A DNA stretch of 64,000 nt from Diplolepis rosae (GCA_030998225.1 JAPYXD010000608.1:3502501-3566500); one strand, 5' to 3'; shown: positions 12,458-24,991, counted from the stretch's first letter. Notes: generated by a model from the letters alone, not told the origin. Numbers and translations are program-made.

Positions 12458-12920
12458 CCCTAGCGAACTGGCTGAACGGTAGCTTTACGCTGTACGCAAT
12501 AATTTTATTTATTTACGCTAAAAATGGTAAAAAACATAATACCTGTCATTCAAGGCAGTGCAGTGGTTCATCACTTTCCATGTCTTCACCGTCAGGATTC
12601 AATATTTGTTAGAGTGAGATGAAAGTATAGTTGTGTCTCACTCCAACCAATGGTCAACTTCAACGGAGAAGTTCCACAAAAGGTGAACCACTGCACTGCC
12701 TTCAATGACAGGTATTATGTTTTTTTCAATTTTTAGCGTAAATAAATAAAATTATTGCATATTTCAATTACCAGTTAACGTTATTTTCAACGTAAAATAA
12801 GGATGAAAACATTTTGAATGTTTATTTTGCCTCATTCATGAGTTATAATGCTACTTTACGATAGCTTTACGATAGCTTTACGGTACAGCGTAAAGCTACC
12901 GTTCAGCCAGTTCGCTAGGG
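12458..12920. mobile_element. Foldback element nested in mariner B
   Basis: The ends CCCTAGCGAACTGGCTGAAC and its exact mirror GTTCAGCCAGTTCGCTAGGG bound 463 bp. Inside, TACGCTAAAAATGG..., ATAATACCTGTCATTCAAGG and CAGTGCAGTGGTTCA pair with their mirrors on the right, so most of the element folds on itself. 'Acgatagcttt' is duplicated near the right end. Flanks are AA on both sides but no longer target duplication is evident. No coding capacity; superfamily unknown. Confidence 0.85.
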
Positions 12921-13082
12921 AAGCTATCATCTCTCTTGAGCTATAATGACGATTATCGAGCACGATTTTCTTACTCTTGGCCCTCCTTGAATGTGTTTTT
13001 GATTGAACTGATTTACCATAAGCTTTTTCTAAAATTTTTAGTGAGTTGGCACATGAAATCCCATTTGCAACACAAAACTTAA

Positions 13083-13828
13083 GGACGTTCTCTTGAAAAT
13101 CACTTTTCTTTAGATTTCTTTCAAACTTCGTAAATAAGTACTTTTTACCATGATCTACAAAGCGGTAAAAAGATTAGCATCAAGACCGGTACTTAAAATC
13201 GAGAAATTAAGCTCTAAAGTTGAATCTCTTAACACGTGTTAGATAGGCGTAGTTCAGTTTCGCTATACCTTTCTTTACATTAAAAGCACAATTTTCTTTA
13301 GATTTTTTTGGAAAACCAGTATATTATACTAGAGATTGTAAGGAATCGTATGCCATCATAAAAAATACTTGTACAGGCACTACTTTTAAGGATATACGTT
13401 GTTGAAACTCGCAGTTGCACAAATTCTAAGCCGACTTGCTGGAGCAAATATGGTGACTTGGCAACACCGCATCAACAGCGCGCGCGTACGCTTACATTTG
13501 ACATTGCTTCCAGAGCTTTGTTTTTACGAGCAGCTGATTTTTGTGAAATAAAAAATCCATTTTTGTTGCGAAATTTATTAGACATCTTATTAGTATTTAC
13601 AAACTGTCAATAAACTCATAATATAACCTCTCTCACACCATATGCTTTCGACTCGATATGAGAAAGACAGGAAAGCGGTGTTGCTAAATCCACAAATCGA
13701 CGCAGAAGACACATTTTGTTACTTTTGCGCATAAACGGTGCTCAACTCATTCGGTTAGAAAGCTTAACAGTAATCCCACTACCTATAATAGAGTAGGATG
13801 AGCACATCTACGGGCAAGAGAACGTCCT
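13083..13828. mobile_element. TTAA-flanked piggyBac-type element nested in mariner B
   Basis: TTAA at 13079-13082 and 13829-13832 encloses 13-bp perfect inverted repeats, GGACGTTCTCTTG and its mirror. Removing the insert rejoins the mariner frame (...VCLK/FCVANG...), which confirms both the TTAA duplication and the order of insertion. The 746-bp interior has no transposase frame, so it is non-autonomous. Confidence 0.88.
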
Positions 13829-14056
13829 TAAGGCAAACTTTTTGCTCAATAATTTCGTTTATTGTGAAATTCGTGATGTATTACTGAAGTGGACTGATTC
13901 AACCAGCTGCTGTAAACAAGATAGTTTACAAATCGCGCTCATTGTTGGCATAGTAATTAAGTACAGTACTACCATCTTACGGAAAAAAAGATTTTTCAAA
14001 AATCATTAGGGATGGCCTTTTAAATTTCAAATTCCCAGTAATTTTTTGACACAATG

Positions 14057-17000
14057 TATATTTAAATGTCTCTACTTTCAGCATTTATAACAAAAAAAAT
14101 TAAAATAGATAGTTTTTGTTTATGCCATGCGAAAGATCATATTAAGAAGCATTAGAAACTATCAAAATGTAAAAATCGATTTTTTTGTCGCTTTGGTCTC
14201 TTTCTTCGGAGCGCATCACATATAGTATTTGCCGCTTCGAAAACGTGCCATAAATGTAGTATCTTTAACATTTTTAAATAATATTATAGTGTTACGTCAG
14301 AAACGTAAGAATTCGTTCACAAAAGATTTTCTCATTTTATGTCAGAAGTCAGTAAATAAACAGAATGGATGGTCTGAAACACCCTCATTAAAATAGAAAT
14401 AATTTTGACATCTATATAAGCACCATAAAATATTGATAATGGAAGTGATAGAACTGGAATTATTTTTCGTATTTATCCCTGCCCAAATTATTACCGGGTT
14501 CCGACCGAGTCGAGATAGTTAAGTTGGTAAGTTGAATTTATCACCCTTGTTGATGCTTCAAGCTGAGTCCCTTTTAAGGTTTGCAAGTCGATATAGTCGC
14601 GGGTCTTGACAATAGCATAATTACATTTAATATGAAGTTCATATGTCTAAATATGTTCATTAAAAGTTAGAGTCAAAACAAAATAGAAATCATCATTGGA
14701 TTTTATGATTTCTTGCGCTATACAAAATTTTGGTCCTTCAGCTGAAATGATTTCAATGTCATTCCGGGAATGTATGCCAGTATTGCCTTTCAAACAGTTG
14801 AACACTTCAACCCACAGTAGTCCGAAATAGAAATTTACTGTTCATAATCGGCTACAGGTCGTATTTATTAACTGATTTTGAATTTTTTTCTAGAAATTCT
14901 CAGCATTAAATTCTCAAGAGAATTATCGATTGCGATTTTTTAATTTTTCTCACAGAGCAACAATACATAAACAAAAAAAGTTAAATGTAATTGGCCATTT
15001 CAGCTTTGTGAATTTTTAACTTGAGAAAAAATGCTGAAATAAGCTCCCTATTGGCGAGAATTATTGCAAGTGCTCTCGCAGAATATAAATAATTCTATTT
15101 ATGTTACAGTTAATTATTATAAACAATTTTTATGAAAAAACCCTTACTTTCGTGTTTTTTTTCATCGAAAAATCGGCAAATTCACATAAGTTAACAATTA
15201 AGATTTTTATAAACGAATTCTCATCTCATGAGGTTTTATAACAGATAGATTGATTTTTCGGACCTGAAGTGATTCATAATTGCCCTCAAAAGCATTTAAA
15301 AGATTTTTTGCGAAAATCACATTATTTTTTACAACCCTATCAAAGTCGAACTGTAACTTCACAGAAACCAAAGGTATTAAAGCCTGCATGGATTGTAGCA
15401 GTTCATAACCGCGAAGGAGGAAAGAACTCCGGATTTGCGCACGGAAAATCCGCAAGTACAAAGAAAAGTAACAATCTTTGCACAACTAGTCTCTGAATCA
15501 AGTAGGCGCTAATCTACGTAAGCAAATATTTAAGTGAAAATCTTGTAAAATAAAAGTGAAAGTGTACGTTATACAAAATAACGATAAAAATACCCAATAA
15601 GGCCTATAATCAATTGGAACACGCATATGCGTAACGATTGGAACGAGCCAGCAACATCCGAAACCCACTTGAGGAAGAAGGAAACATCATTAACAGCAAG
15701 TTGACACCTCACCACGCCAGAATTAGGATCTAGACAAAGAGGAGTGAAGTCTATGATCATCGACCCATCATTGTTGAACGACAAAGTCCACTGTAGGGTA
15801 GTAAAAGATAAGATCAGAAATTTTTGTGAAGGGAAAAGGGGAAATTTACAAGAAAATAAGTCTCTTACTGTCTGAGGAAGAAGGCAAACGATAAACCACA
15901 GTTAGTTTCTCGTTTAGCAGAGCGAGGTTTGGAATTCCGGGTAAAATACAGTGGTATTTTTCCTCAATGAATAAATTACACTATTCTATAATCAGTTAAT
16001 TGTTGTAGCACGAGAAACTGTATTATAGAATATTAACCACTCTGGCGTATAGTGATTATAGGAATTAAACTGTTTGCGTAACAACAGACAATGAAAGCGA
16101 AATAACTGACCATCTTAAAGACATATTGAATCCCTTCCACACCCATATGGCCACTCCACCAGAATCCACCCTCTTCTCAATCCAAGACTCGATTAACCAA
16201 CAGCACACAATATTTAGAAACTGGAACACAATCCGAGATTACATATAATCAAATTCTGTTCAATACTGGAATTGACATTCGACAATTTGCTGTTGAAAAT
16301 TTTAGATTTAATTAAATTAAGATTGATCCACTTGGTTTTCTGTAATTTTTTTGTAATCTTCCTCAGATTTCAACGTCAGAGTGAGACAACGAGGAACGTC
16401 ATGAGTTTCTTGGACAGGGAAAGTCCGAAATTAGCCGTCACCACCACTTAAAAGCATCATTGGAGATTTTATACACGCGCGCCAAATTTCACTATCCTGA
16501 ATCGTCGTTTATCATTCAACACTGTCTAATATAACATCTAGACCTCGCCAAATCGATTATTCTGGAAATGCCTGAAGTCTGGATTGGTCAGGACAAGGTT
16601 CAGAATTCCACAGACTTGTTCACCAGGTGTGGAACTTTGCGAGCACGTGGTCAAGAAGATTTCGTCGTCGATATCCGCTATTTGCGAGATAGCCCTGTAG
16701 AGAGGACGCGAAATGTCTTTTTTTAGTCTCTACGTTTCCACTCCGTGCAAGACTTGATTAATTATTAAAGATGAGCTTGGGGGTCAATTTGTTAAAAAAA
16801 TATTGTTAGAGAGTAAGGACGTCAATATTACCCGTAAATTGCACGACGCGTGTGAAGATCCTCTTTCCCGCGACATTATTTTTGAACAAACTTTTTTTGT
16901 TATGATAACCACGATTTCAAATGTCCCATAAGCCTAGTAAACAAGTATACTTCGTATTTCCTGATTGCTATCCCAAGAGTATTGAAAGAACTTTGTAATC

Positions 17001-17301
17001 TCCACAAATTTAACATTTAAGTTGTTCGTATTAGATTTTCTTCAAGATTCTTTTCATATTACTGCTCCCATACGAAGGGACAGAGTTATATTAAAGAGAA
17101 AAAGCAATATCGTTATGGGTATACGTAACGGTTGCTAATACTCAATGGTGAAATTATTCAAGATTCATGGACAATCATTGATGAGGATAATGTCTACTTA
17201 TCCTAGAAGATTTTAGAGACTAATAGGGAAAGAAAGGACTAGGGGAAAAGCGATGAAGGTCGCAGACCACAAATCTCTCACAGTAACTAAGGGAAGGTAG
17301 C
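14057..17301. other. 3.2-kb stretch without recognised gene
   Basis: I see no protein family here. Two overlapping opposite-strand frames at 15207-15496 lack recognisable motifs. 15560-15910 and 16090-16260 are GC-richer and read like old retroelement sequence ('gaggaagaaggaaacatc', 'ctgaggaagaaggcaaacg') but cannot be assigned. 14280-14310 shares a TTACGTTTCTGACGTAA-type phrase with 33580-33600. Confidence 0.4.
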
Positions 17302-17305
17302 TTAA

Positions 17306-18034
17306 GGGGGTCGTCTACTTTTTTCCTTTCAAAAAATCGATTTTTTTTCCACATATTTCTTATCTAAAAGATATGAGAAATACGCTGTTAAATCAATTTT
17401 GTCAAATTCGTCATAGTTTGAGTGCTACAGGTCGTAAAATACACCCGCGCGCGGTCAATCTGTGCAACATCGTAAATCTTTAAAGTCGATTTCCCAAAAG
17501 TTGTATTTTTGAAGATGGGGTAACCAGTTTCACCAAGAAGGACTGTACATATCCAGTTAAACTTTTTTTTGTTCTTTTCAGCTAACATGTCGCCAAAAGT
17601 TGACACGAGCTTTTTGCAAAATTTTATTTAGTCAAGTATTTAAATAAATAATTGTGGATCTAAATCCATTAAAAAAACGTCACCTTTACTTTGTAGGTTC
17701 GCCATTTTGAAAAAAAACAAAATAATTCAAAAAGCTCGTGTCAACTTTTGATAGAAGTAATAACAAATAAAAATTTGTTTGGTTGCTCACTTTTCAGACA
17801 CTCTGAACTCGCAAAGTTGGTAACCCCATCTTTCTATACACTTTCGATGGAAGCCCGGGCAACCGCGTGTTTTAGCTACGGGGATGGACATAATGAATTA
17901 TGAAAAACAATGTAAAATGTTGAAGAATAAACCTACTATTGAGAAAAATCCGCATTAAAAAATCTTGAGTAGTTTTCTTTTAATCCATTGGTAAAGTAAG
18001 GGTAAAAATGAGGCCTACAAAGTAGACGAGCCCC
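17306..18034. mobile_element. TTAA-flanked non-autonomous element, 729 bp
   Basis: TTAA at 17302-17305 and 18035-18038 flanks the ends GGGGGTCGTCTACTTT and AAAGTAGACGAGCCCC (inverted, one mismatch). An internal inverted pair (AAAGTTGACACGAGCTTTTT near 17600 and its mirror near 17750) adds hairpin potential. No transposase frame. Confidence 0.75.
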
Positions 18035-18239
18035 TTAAGGTTGCCGAGAGAAGACTGTAGTGCGTGGACAGTGTGAGAACTGTGATTTTGTGAGCAGGCT
18101 ATGGTCGCGAGTATAGGCAATGGTGTCAATATAAACTTTGATCCAGTTTTGAGCTTACGCTAGATGGCGCCGCAGTATAATTCCTTAAACCTCACCCCGC
18201 TAACTACCGCACGATAGTTGCATCACCAAGATGCGAATG

Positions 18240-18600
18240 GATCGGAATAAAGTTTGAGGTTAAATAAAAATATGCAAGTAATTATTATTAAGTAGTTATT
18301 CGAATCGTATTGATAATATTGCTTGTTGTGATTGCAGTTTTCTGATGAGTGCATCCCTACATACACGGAGTATTATTATTTCAATGTATATATTTATAAT
18401 TTTGGGACGCTCGGGTGATCATCTCTATTTGTGTTGAGCCTGACAGTACTTTGCGATATCCAGTTGAAACTCCATGTATGTGAGGATGCACTCATCAGGA
18501 AACTGCAATCACAAAAAGCAAGATTATCAAAACGATTCGAATAACTACTTAATAGTAATTACTTACATAACTTTATTTAACCTCAAAGTTTATTCCGATC
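18240..18600. repeat. Hairpin repeat, 361 bp, ~130-bp arms
   Basis: GATCGGAATAAAGTTTGAGG at the left pairs with CCTCAAAGTTTATTCCGATC at the right, and pairing continues inward through GATGAGTGCATCC. The central ~100 bp (18370-18470) is unpaired. Non-coding foldback repeat. Confidence 0.85.
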
Positions 18601-19004
18601 TCATTATTCCCTGAAGTATCTGAACATGATCTGAACAGTCATCGATTATCCTCTTTTAGGGTTTTGAGCTTATTGTATGAAAGAATTATGTGTAATGAGT
18701 GGGGTTCACTCGTGGGGTATAAATTAAATTAATTACATTGGCGTTTAAGTAGCAGGATAAATCTGTAGGTTGTGGACGTTTGACTGTGACGGGACATGAT
18801 TAACTTTGGTTTCGAAGTTCTACACGCATCTATGACGGAGTGTTATTATTATTATTATTTGTATACTAACGCCACGTATGTGTCGCGTATATTATTGTGA
18901 ATTTTCGAATAACCTCTTCAATTTTCGTATATCTAGTATAGATGTAGATTTTCTATTAAAGTAGTGTTGTGGCAATTATTGTATGACTAACTCTAATACA
19001 TTTG

Positions 19005-19042
<38 letters not shown>

Positions 19043-20039
19043 CATTCTGTGCTTTTGTCTTATTTTTTTTCTTCTACAGTTTTCATGCAGCGAAATTATT
19101 TTCAAGACATCAAGCATGATGATCCCCACGCTCTACTAATAACCAGAATCAGAGGCTGAGCTTGACCGATATAGCAGCGGTTTATCATGATCTCGGGTCT
19201 TAAATGCCGGGAAAGTTTAGGAAAATTACTGGGATGTGGAATTAAGAAAGTACCGTCGCCACTACGCTAGTCAAGCATATACACTCTCTCGTTGGTTCGG
19301 TGAGTAGGTAGATGTAGCAGCGTCGCGACTCTAGGGAATGGGTATTGGGAGACTCGCTCTCTTATAGCAAACGAACGCCGAACTTGTATGTAGGCTTATT
19401 TGGGCTGCGTGGAAATGTGAGTTTGTAAACTAAAATACTTTTATTTATATTACATTGTTCGATCTGTATATATGTTAATAAATGCATTATATTTAATCTT
19501 TGAAGTTGTTATTATATAGAGAAACAACTAACACCATTTATCATGAACTATTTTCTCAATATTTCTAAATCTACAAAATCTTCATTTGCGTATATACGCA
19601 GCACGTGGAATTTCAAATAGAGCGCGCGCCTAACCTATTTTGCGACGTTGTCACATCTACTGAGTCATGGCCATATTCCGTTGCTGAACATCATTTTTAA
19701 TATTTCATCGCTCATTTCCTATTATCACATGTATTTCATCATTACGCCCAAGGCCTCAAAATGCTCTGCGGATATCCAAATTATATTTTCTCTGTTTTTG
19801 TTTTAATCTGTACGGTAGTTTTTTTACAGTTTCAGAATAACTGTGCTGGAAACTCGATTTCCCATAAGACTACGTGCTAAATAAGTAATAACTAAAATGC
19901 TTATAAGTTTTCTCATACGGACCCTGGCCTTACAAAAAACTTTTCGAGTCACTTTTAGACGTATATGAATCGATATATCCAATTTCATTAATATCTTTAC
20001 GGTATTTAATTAACGACGGTACTACCTTAAATTGTGGAG
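18601..20039. other. Non-coding, with (TA)n tract
   Basis: Contains a (TA)n microsatellite at about 19011-19039 and a (TAT)n run near 18844. No gene, RNA or element boundary recognised. Confidence 0.45.
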
Positions 20040-20765
20040 TTAGTAATTTCTATATCTTGTGGTCTTGCGATGTGTTTTTCCTGGGAGGTACAACGGTCGT
20101 TGACATTTATCTAGGCCTGCGGCCTGACATTGCGTTTGCCCTAGGAACAAGGGGATTGCTTCAACTACCAACAATTCTCTATGAATACCATAACCTTCCT
20201 TTTTTATTGTAGCATTCGTTTTGAGCATTGGAGTTTTCAAGTTTGACCCAAGAAATACCTGGCGCCAGTAATTGAATTAATTTTTTATGAGACCGAGCTT
20301 ACGTTGGAACGTATTTGTCTTTACATTTATACCTAAGACGCGGTACCAAAGTTAGTATTTTCTCTTGAAAAAATTGCAGCGTTACAATGTTGATGGATTA
20401 TCCAACATACATTATTGTTTCTGCGTGTGTACTTTCTTTGATCCAACATTCTGCACGCATCAATGATGCGTTTGATGGTTTCATTGGGATTTCCACATAA
20501 TCGGCACTTGTCGTCAACGTTGTGACGAAGTATGTGCTTTTGGTAGTTATTAGTGCCGATTATCCACGTTTGATTGATCTTGAAGCAAGGAATGCTGTCC
20601 GTGTAGAAATTTTCCTTGCTGCTTCATACCAAGTTGCTCTGGAGCGCGATGCCTGATGTTTAGGTAATTTAGATCAGTCGGATGCAGGAGTGTATATTTA
20701 TTGTCCTTTCTATAGATGTTATTATAGAGAGAAACATGCTTTTTGTTGCAAAAGTATTCATACAA
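20040..20765 (-). pseudogene. Non-LTR retrotransposon 3'-end fragment
   Basis: On the minus strand one frame reads TWIIGTNNYQKHIL, then a zinc-finger-like DDKCRLCGNPNETIKRIID and RKYTRRNNNVCWIIHQH (about 20570-20370). This Cys-x2-Cys pattern followed by an RHN-IIHQ segment is what I recall from the C-terminal region of an insect LINE ORF2. Downstream (20240-20040) a frame with LVVEAIPLFLG may be the extreme C-terminus. Frames shift, no RT domain is present, and the fragment is 5'-truncated as LINEs often are. Clade uncertain. Confidence 0.45.
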
Positions 20766-21429
20766 CTGTGATAGCTGTAAGGTAAACAGTTAGCGTACGT
20801 CAAAAACACTCCTATCCTCTTTTAAACGTGAGGAGAGCATCATCTCAAACGCCGAGCTTATGTGGTTCATTCGGTGGTTTATTCGAAGTCGGTTTTAGAC
20901 CATTTGATGAGCCCAAAGAAGTATGTAAGGGGTCAAATTGCATAGGTGTTATTAGCCTTGATTTTGATGACTGTAATAAATTGATAGTAGCATATGATTT
21001 CCCATTTATACAACGTCAACTGATAATAATAATTGCGCTAGAGTATAAAATACAGAAAAAGGGTATAACATTGTTTGTATATGAAGAATACATTTTTTAG
21101 TATCAAAATAAGACATATTACACATTTACAATCAATTTTTGTCACTTAGTTTTCGAAAGGACTGTAAGCCTAGAAAAGAATATTAATTTAAGAATGTTTA
21201 GCGATTCTAAACTGTAGCAAATTGTACAAATATGTAATTTCCTATATATGTGAAAAAGAGGATTTATTTAAGGAAAATTCAAATAAGTTTGAATGCTATA
21301 AATGATAGTAAAAATCACTCAAATTATATACTCAGTTACTAACTACACATGTGGTTCCAGCATGAGATGCTTCGTCAATGAAGAAAGGGCATAACACGAT
21401 AAGCATGTATGTGCTGCCCTGCTCGGATA
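20766..21429. other. No recognised gene
   Basis: A 90-codon frame at 20828-21100 (+) has no motif I recognise and ends in low-complexity sequence. I do not treat it as a gene. Confidence 0.35.
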
Positions 21430-21606
21430 AAATATCTCGGTTCCTAAGTAGCGAAGCGACTCATGATAATCAAGCACTACGGTTCGTGACAGAAGTGGGA
21501 ACTCACGATAATCAAGCACCCTGGTTCGTGAGAGGCGTGGGAATCACTATAATCGTGCACCCCTGTTTGTGAGAGACGAGGTGACTCATGATAATCAAGC
21601 ACCCCG
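21430..21606. repeat. Minisatellite, ~46-bp unit, about 3.5 copies
   Basis: ACTCATGATAATCAAGCAC followed by 'ggttcgtgagag-gtggg' recurs at about 21462, 21508, 21553 and 21584. Small substitutions separate the copies. Confidence 0.8.
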
Positions 21607-22449
21607 TAACAAGGGGTCTAAAATCGTACCGTAACTTCTGCGTGGTGGGCCCTGGGAGCTATAATTATTGCAGGCTAACTGCAGACGTTAAGATCATGAA
21701 AAAACTCTTACTTTTTTATTTTTCATTCTGAATATTGAACTCGTTATTGGAAACCAGCTAGTTTCTAAGGAGGTGGCCACTAAACGGTGCTGGCTGCTAA
21801 TTACACGTACCCAGTTTGCAGTGTGCGGTGCACAGCGCACGAAGTACACTCAATTTTTTAGATTTTTTTAAATGTTCTGCCCCTTTCAATCGTTATTCTT
21901 ACATCAATGCCAACTTATTGTAAACATCTCGACCAGATCCAAGCAGCGCAGCACATACATGCTTATCTTGTTATGCACTTTTTAAAATGGAATGGCAAAT
22001 ATCTGCATCCAACAGTATTTCTGTTAATATCATTTTACAATAGCAACATCTCAAGTATGCATTCATCATTGATAAGCAAGTCAACGGTAAACTTTAACCG
22101 GCAGTAGAGTCGTCCTGTTGAGTGAGAAAAAATTCTTATATCGAGCTTATCATTAGTTATCCGTTGCATACACAGCCTTACACACTAGTCAGTCACAGTG
22201 ACTAGTATTATTTTATCATAAATACTCTCAAAAATAGAGTTACATGCATAAACCTAATACTACACTTATATATAAAATTTATAAAAATATTTTTCCATTT
22301 TCTGTATTGCATATTTTTGAAATGTCTACTTCGAAATTGTGATTTGGTACATCATAGATAATTTGAATTATTTTGAATATTTCCATAAGTCCCAACTTTG
22401 TTCAAAACTTGAGTGAAGTTTCACGACCTACTTTTCTCCGTGTAAATAT
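21607..22449. other. Non-coding
   Basis: No protein-like frame. An orphan MITE-like end (ACTTTTCTCCGTGTA) occurs at about 22430-22444, matching the terminal motif of the 44869-45159 element. Confidence 0.35.
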
Positions 22450-23806
22450 TCAAACAATTCGCCTTTATCAACAAAGTTAAAACGACTTTGAAGTCTACTT
22501 GTAATGACAAGATGAGCCAACTGGACTACAACCGTCTACTGGAGTCGACTTGGAATTGCAATTCGACTTTATCAGCCAAGTCAAAACCAGTTCAACGTGT
22601 ACTTGCAATTTCAAACTGAGACATGTAGATTTAGAACCGTCTACTGGAATCAAATTGAAATTGCAATTTGCCTTTACCAACAAAGTTGAAACTAGTTTGA
22701 TGTCTACTTTCAATTCCAATTTAAGTGAGCTACGTCTTTATCGTCTACTGGATTCAAATTAGAATCCCAATCCGACTTTATCAGCCAAGTTGAAATTTAT
22801 TATTCGTCTACTTGTAACTTCAAGCTAGGACAAGTAGGGTGAAACACCCTACTGCACTGGAGGCAACATGAAATTGCAATTTGACTTTATCAGCCAAGTT
22901 AAAACCACTTTGTCGTCTACTTGTTATTCGAAGTATTGTCCATTGTACTGTTCTTCTTGCGTTTGGCACGAATCTTGATCCAATAATGCTTCCAATTTCG
23001 CGTCTTCGTATAACTTAATTGCACACCTGATAATTCCAAGCTAGGTCAAGTAAGTTGAAACTTTCTACTGGAGTCAACTTTAAATTCCAATTAGACTTTA
23101 TCAGCCAAGTTCGAAACAGTTCTCAGTTTACTTGTAATTCCTTTTTAACAAGAAAGTTAAAACCAGTTTGCTGTCTACTTGTAATTCCAAGTTAAGTCAG
23201 TTACGTCGTTACCGTCTACTGGAGTCAAATTGGAATTCCAATCCGACTTTATCATTCAAGTTGAAATTCGACTACTTGTAACTCCAAGACAGGACAAGTA
23301 GAGAATTCATTTTTGAATTTATCAGCCAAGTTGAAACCAGTTTGTTGTCCACTTGTAATTCCATGCTGAGCCGAGTACAACAAAATTGTCTACAGGTATC
23401 AATTTGGAACTCCAATTTGACTTCATCTGCCAAGTTGAAACCAGTTATTCGTCTACTTGTTGAGCCAAATATATCAAAACTGTCTTGTAGAGTCAACTCT
23501 GAATTCCAATTAGAATCTATCAGCCAGGTAAAAACCAGTCCTTCGAATACTTGTAATTCCAAGCTGAGTCAAGTAGATTGAAACTCTCTATTGGAGTCTG
23601 CTCGGATTCCAATTTGACTTTATCAGCCAAGTAAAAACCAGCTCTTCTACTTGTAATTCTAAGCTGAGCCAAGTATATTGAAACACTAATATAGTCAACT
23701 CGGAACTGTAATTCGACTTCACCAACCAAGTTTAAACTAGTTTGTCGTCTCCTTGTAATTCGAAGCTGAATCAAGTACTTTGAAATCTTCTACTGGAGTC
23801 GACTTT
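22450..23806. repeat. Satellite-like array, ~100-bp unit, about 13 copies
   Basis: The phrases GACTTTATCAGCCAAGT, 'cgtctacttgtaattccaagc' and 'tctactggagtcaa' repeat in that order at roughly 100-105-bp spacing (for example near 22565, 22670, 22768, 22882, 23097, 23245, 23317, 23422, 23515, 23618 and 23716). Copies are diverged and the array is interrupted near 22935-23035. The opposing frames in 22495-23774 derive from the repeat and are not genes. Confidence 0.9.
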
Positions 23807-23876
23807 TTTTGAGGAGAAACCGATGGCAAAATATTTTATAGACGTAGTAAAGAACTCTCCTAGGACAGGTCTAGGC

Positions 23877-24991
23877 TTACCTGTTAAAACCAGAACCCCT
23901 CTTGCTTTGAACTTGACGAGCCGCAGGTCCCGGCTTTAAGTAGTTCTGCGACTCTTCTATCATCCGTTCACCAAGGCCCACCTTCCCGACCACATGCCCA
24001 CGGCCAGTAAACCGATGCACCATGTCAAGCGGAAGAGAGCATGCTCTTCCCCCCGTCACAGCAACCAGCCAACCACCCCCTGGTGCGCGATCGAGAGTAC
24101 AGGCCTCAAGGGTGATTTTTTTGCTAGTCCACTCCATTGCTGCTATTCTTTACTCCACCGAATACAATCTTCGGATGCCTAAAGGATCTCCTGTCCGTAA
24201 ATAGCAAAGCTTCGGTCTTTCCAGGAGCCATTTCAAGGCTTCTGCTGTCCAACCAACGCTTTGCCTGACACAAACTCTCATTGATCCTTAGCTCCAGGAT
24301 CCTGATGTCTTCAGCAGCACACATGACAAGCGCGTCATGCGCGAAGCAGATAATGCTCATTCTAGCAGGCAGGTTCATGCGTAAGTATTCATCATACATG
24401 ACGTTCCACACGAATGGCCCTACCTGCGATCCCTGAGGGGTGCTACATGTCAACTCGTCTTATAGGGACTATTTGTCGCTCTTGTATATCACCCACCTGT
24501 TGCTTAGATAGTCGTCCATCATCCGCAAATGGTAGTATGAAATCTTCTTACGCATCATCGCCTCGATGCAGTTCTTCTATCTCGCGGTATTGAACGCATT
24601 GCGTATGTCAATGCTGACCAACGCGCAGAATCCATTTCGCTTACCAGTTCATCTTCTTGTTTTTGTGGCGATGTCTACCACTGCCAGAATGGCGTCCAAT
24701 GTGGACCTGCATTTTTTGAGGCCGAACTGGTTCTCTTACAGATTGTTCTTGACTTCAATATGACTATGAAGTCTTTGCATTAAAGGTTTCTAGGAGGATT
24801 TCCGGGTACACCATGATCACCTCTATGAGGATATGATTTGGCACACAGTCGATTCTCGATGCCGTATTGTCTTTTAACGTTCTACCTGGTCTCTTTAGTC
24901 CCTCGAGTGTAAAAAGCTTCCCATCTTGAACTGTGCAGGAACTTCGGTCCTCTCGCGGGAATGATTCTACCTGTAAAAACAGGCTTCGCAC
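23877..24991 (-). pseudogene. R1-like non-LTR retrotransposon RT fragment, copy 1
   Basis: Read 24991 to 24124 on the minus strand, the order is that of a LINE reverse transcriptase. KRPGRTLKDNTASR gives the entry motif, GLKKCRSTLDAILAVVDIAT comes next, then ALVSIDIRNAFNTAR (RT motif A with its Asp), TCSTPQGSQVGPFVWNVMYD (PQGS motif B), IICFAHDALVM (motif C) and EMAPGKTEALLF. Motif C reads FAHD where the active enzyme has F/YADD, so a catalytic Asp is lost. Frameshifts and stops occur at about 24440-24560 and 24750. Minus-strand frames continue to 23877 without clear motifs. An R1-type clade fits the PFVWNVMYD sequence. Confidence 0.85.

Larger units (their letters stand above)
11880..13862 (-). 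pseudogene. Mariner transposase ruin in element B
   Basis: Read on the minus strand in pieces. The N-terminus EQKVCLK (about 13860-13829) continues, across the TTAA insert, into FCVANGISCANSLKILEKAYG (13078-13010). KKIVLDNRHYSSREM follows (about 12960). After the foldback insert come MERIIIGDST (first Asp motif, near 12270), WILHDDNAPSHR (second Asp motif, near 12190) and PYIPDLAPCDFFLF (third motif, near 12090). Multiple stops and frameshifts and a deletion between motifs one and two make it non-functional. It belongs to the same subfamily as the fragment at 34020-34280. Confidence 0.8.
11830..14056 (-). mobile_element. Mariner-like element B carrying two nested insertions
   Basis: The inverted ends CATTGTGTCAAAAAAGTAC (left) and its near mirror at 14036-14056 are bordered by TA at 11828-11829 and 14057-14058. 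The left TA is the same dinucleotide that borders element A, so the two elements abut. Without the inserts at 12458-12920 and 13083-13828 the element would be about 1.0 kb, which indicates a further internal deletion. Confidence 0.85.

Noticed and set aside
15207..15496. Overlapping opposite-strand frames of 92 and 75 codons
   Set aside because: No recognisable motif on either strand and no splice context that favours one of them.
20828..21100. 90-codon plus-strand frame
   Set aside because: Unrecognised, ends in low-complexity hydrophobic sequence, and lies between a LINE tail and a minisatellite.
22450..23806. Considered as a CRISPR-like or protein-coding repeat array
   Set aside because: Units are contiguous ~100-bp satellite monomers without spacers, in a eukaryotic context, and opposing frames merely reflect the repeat.
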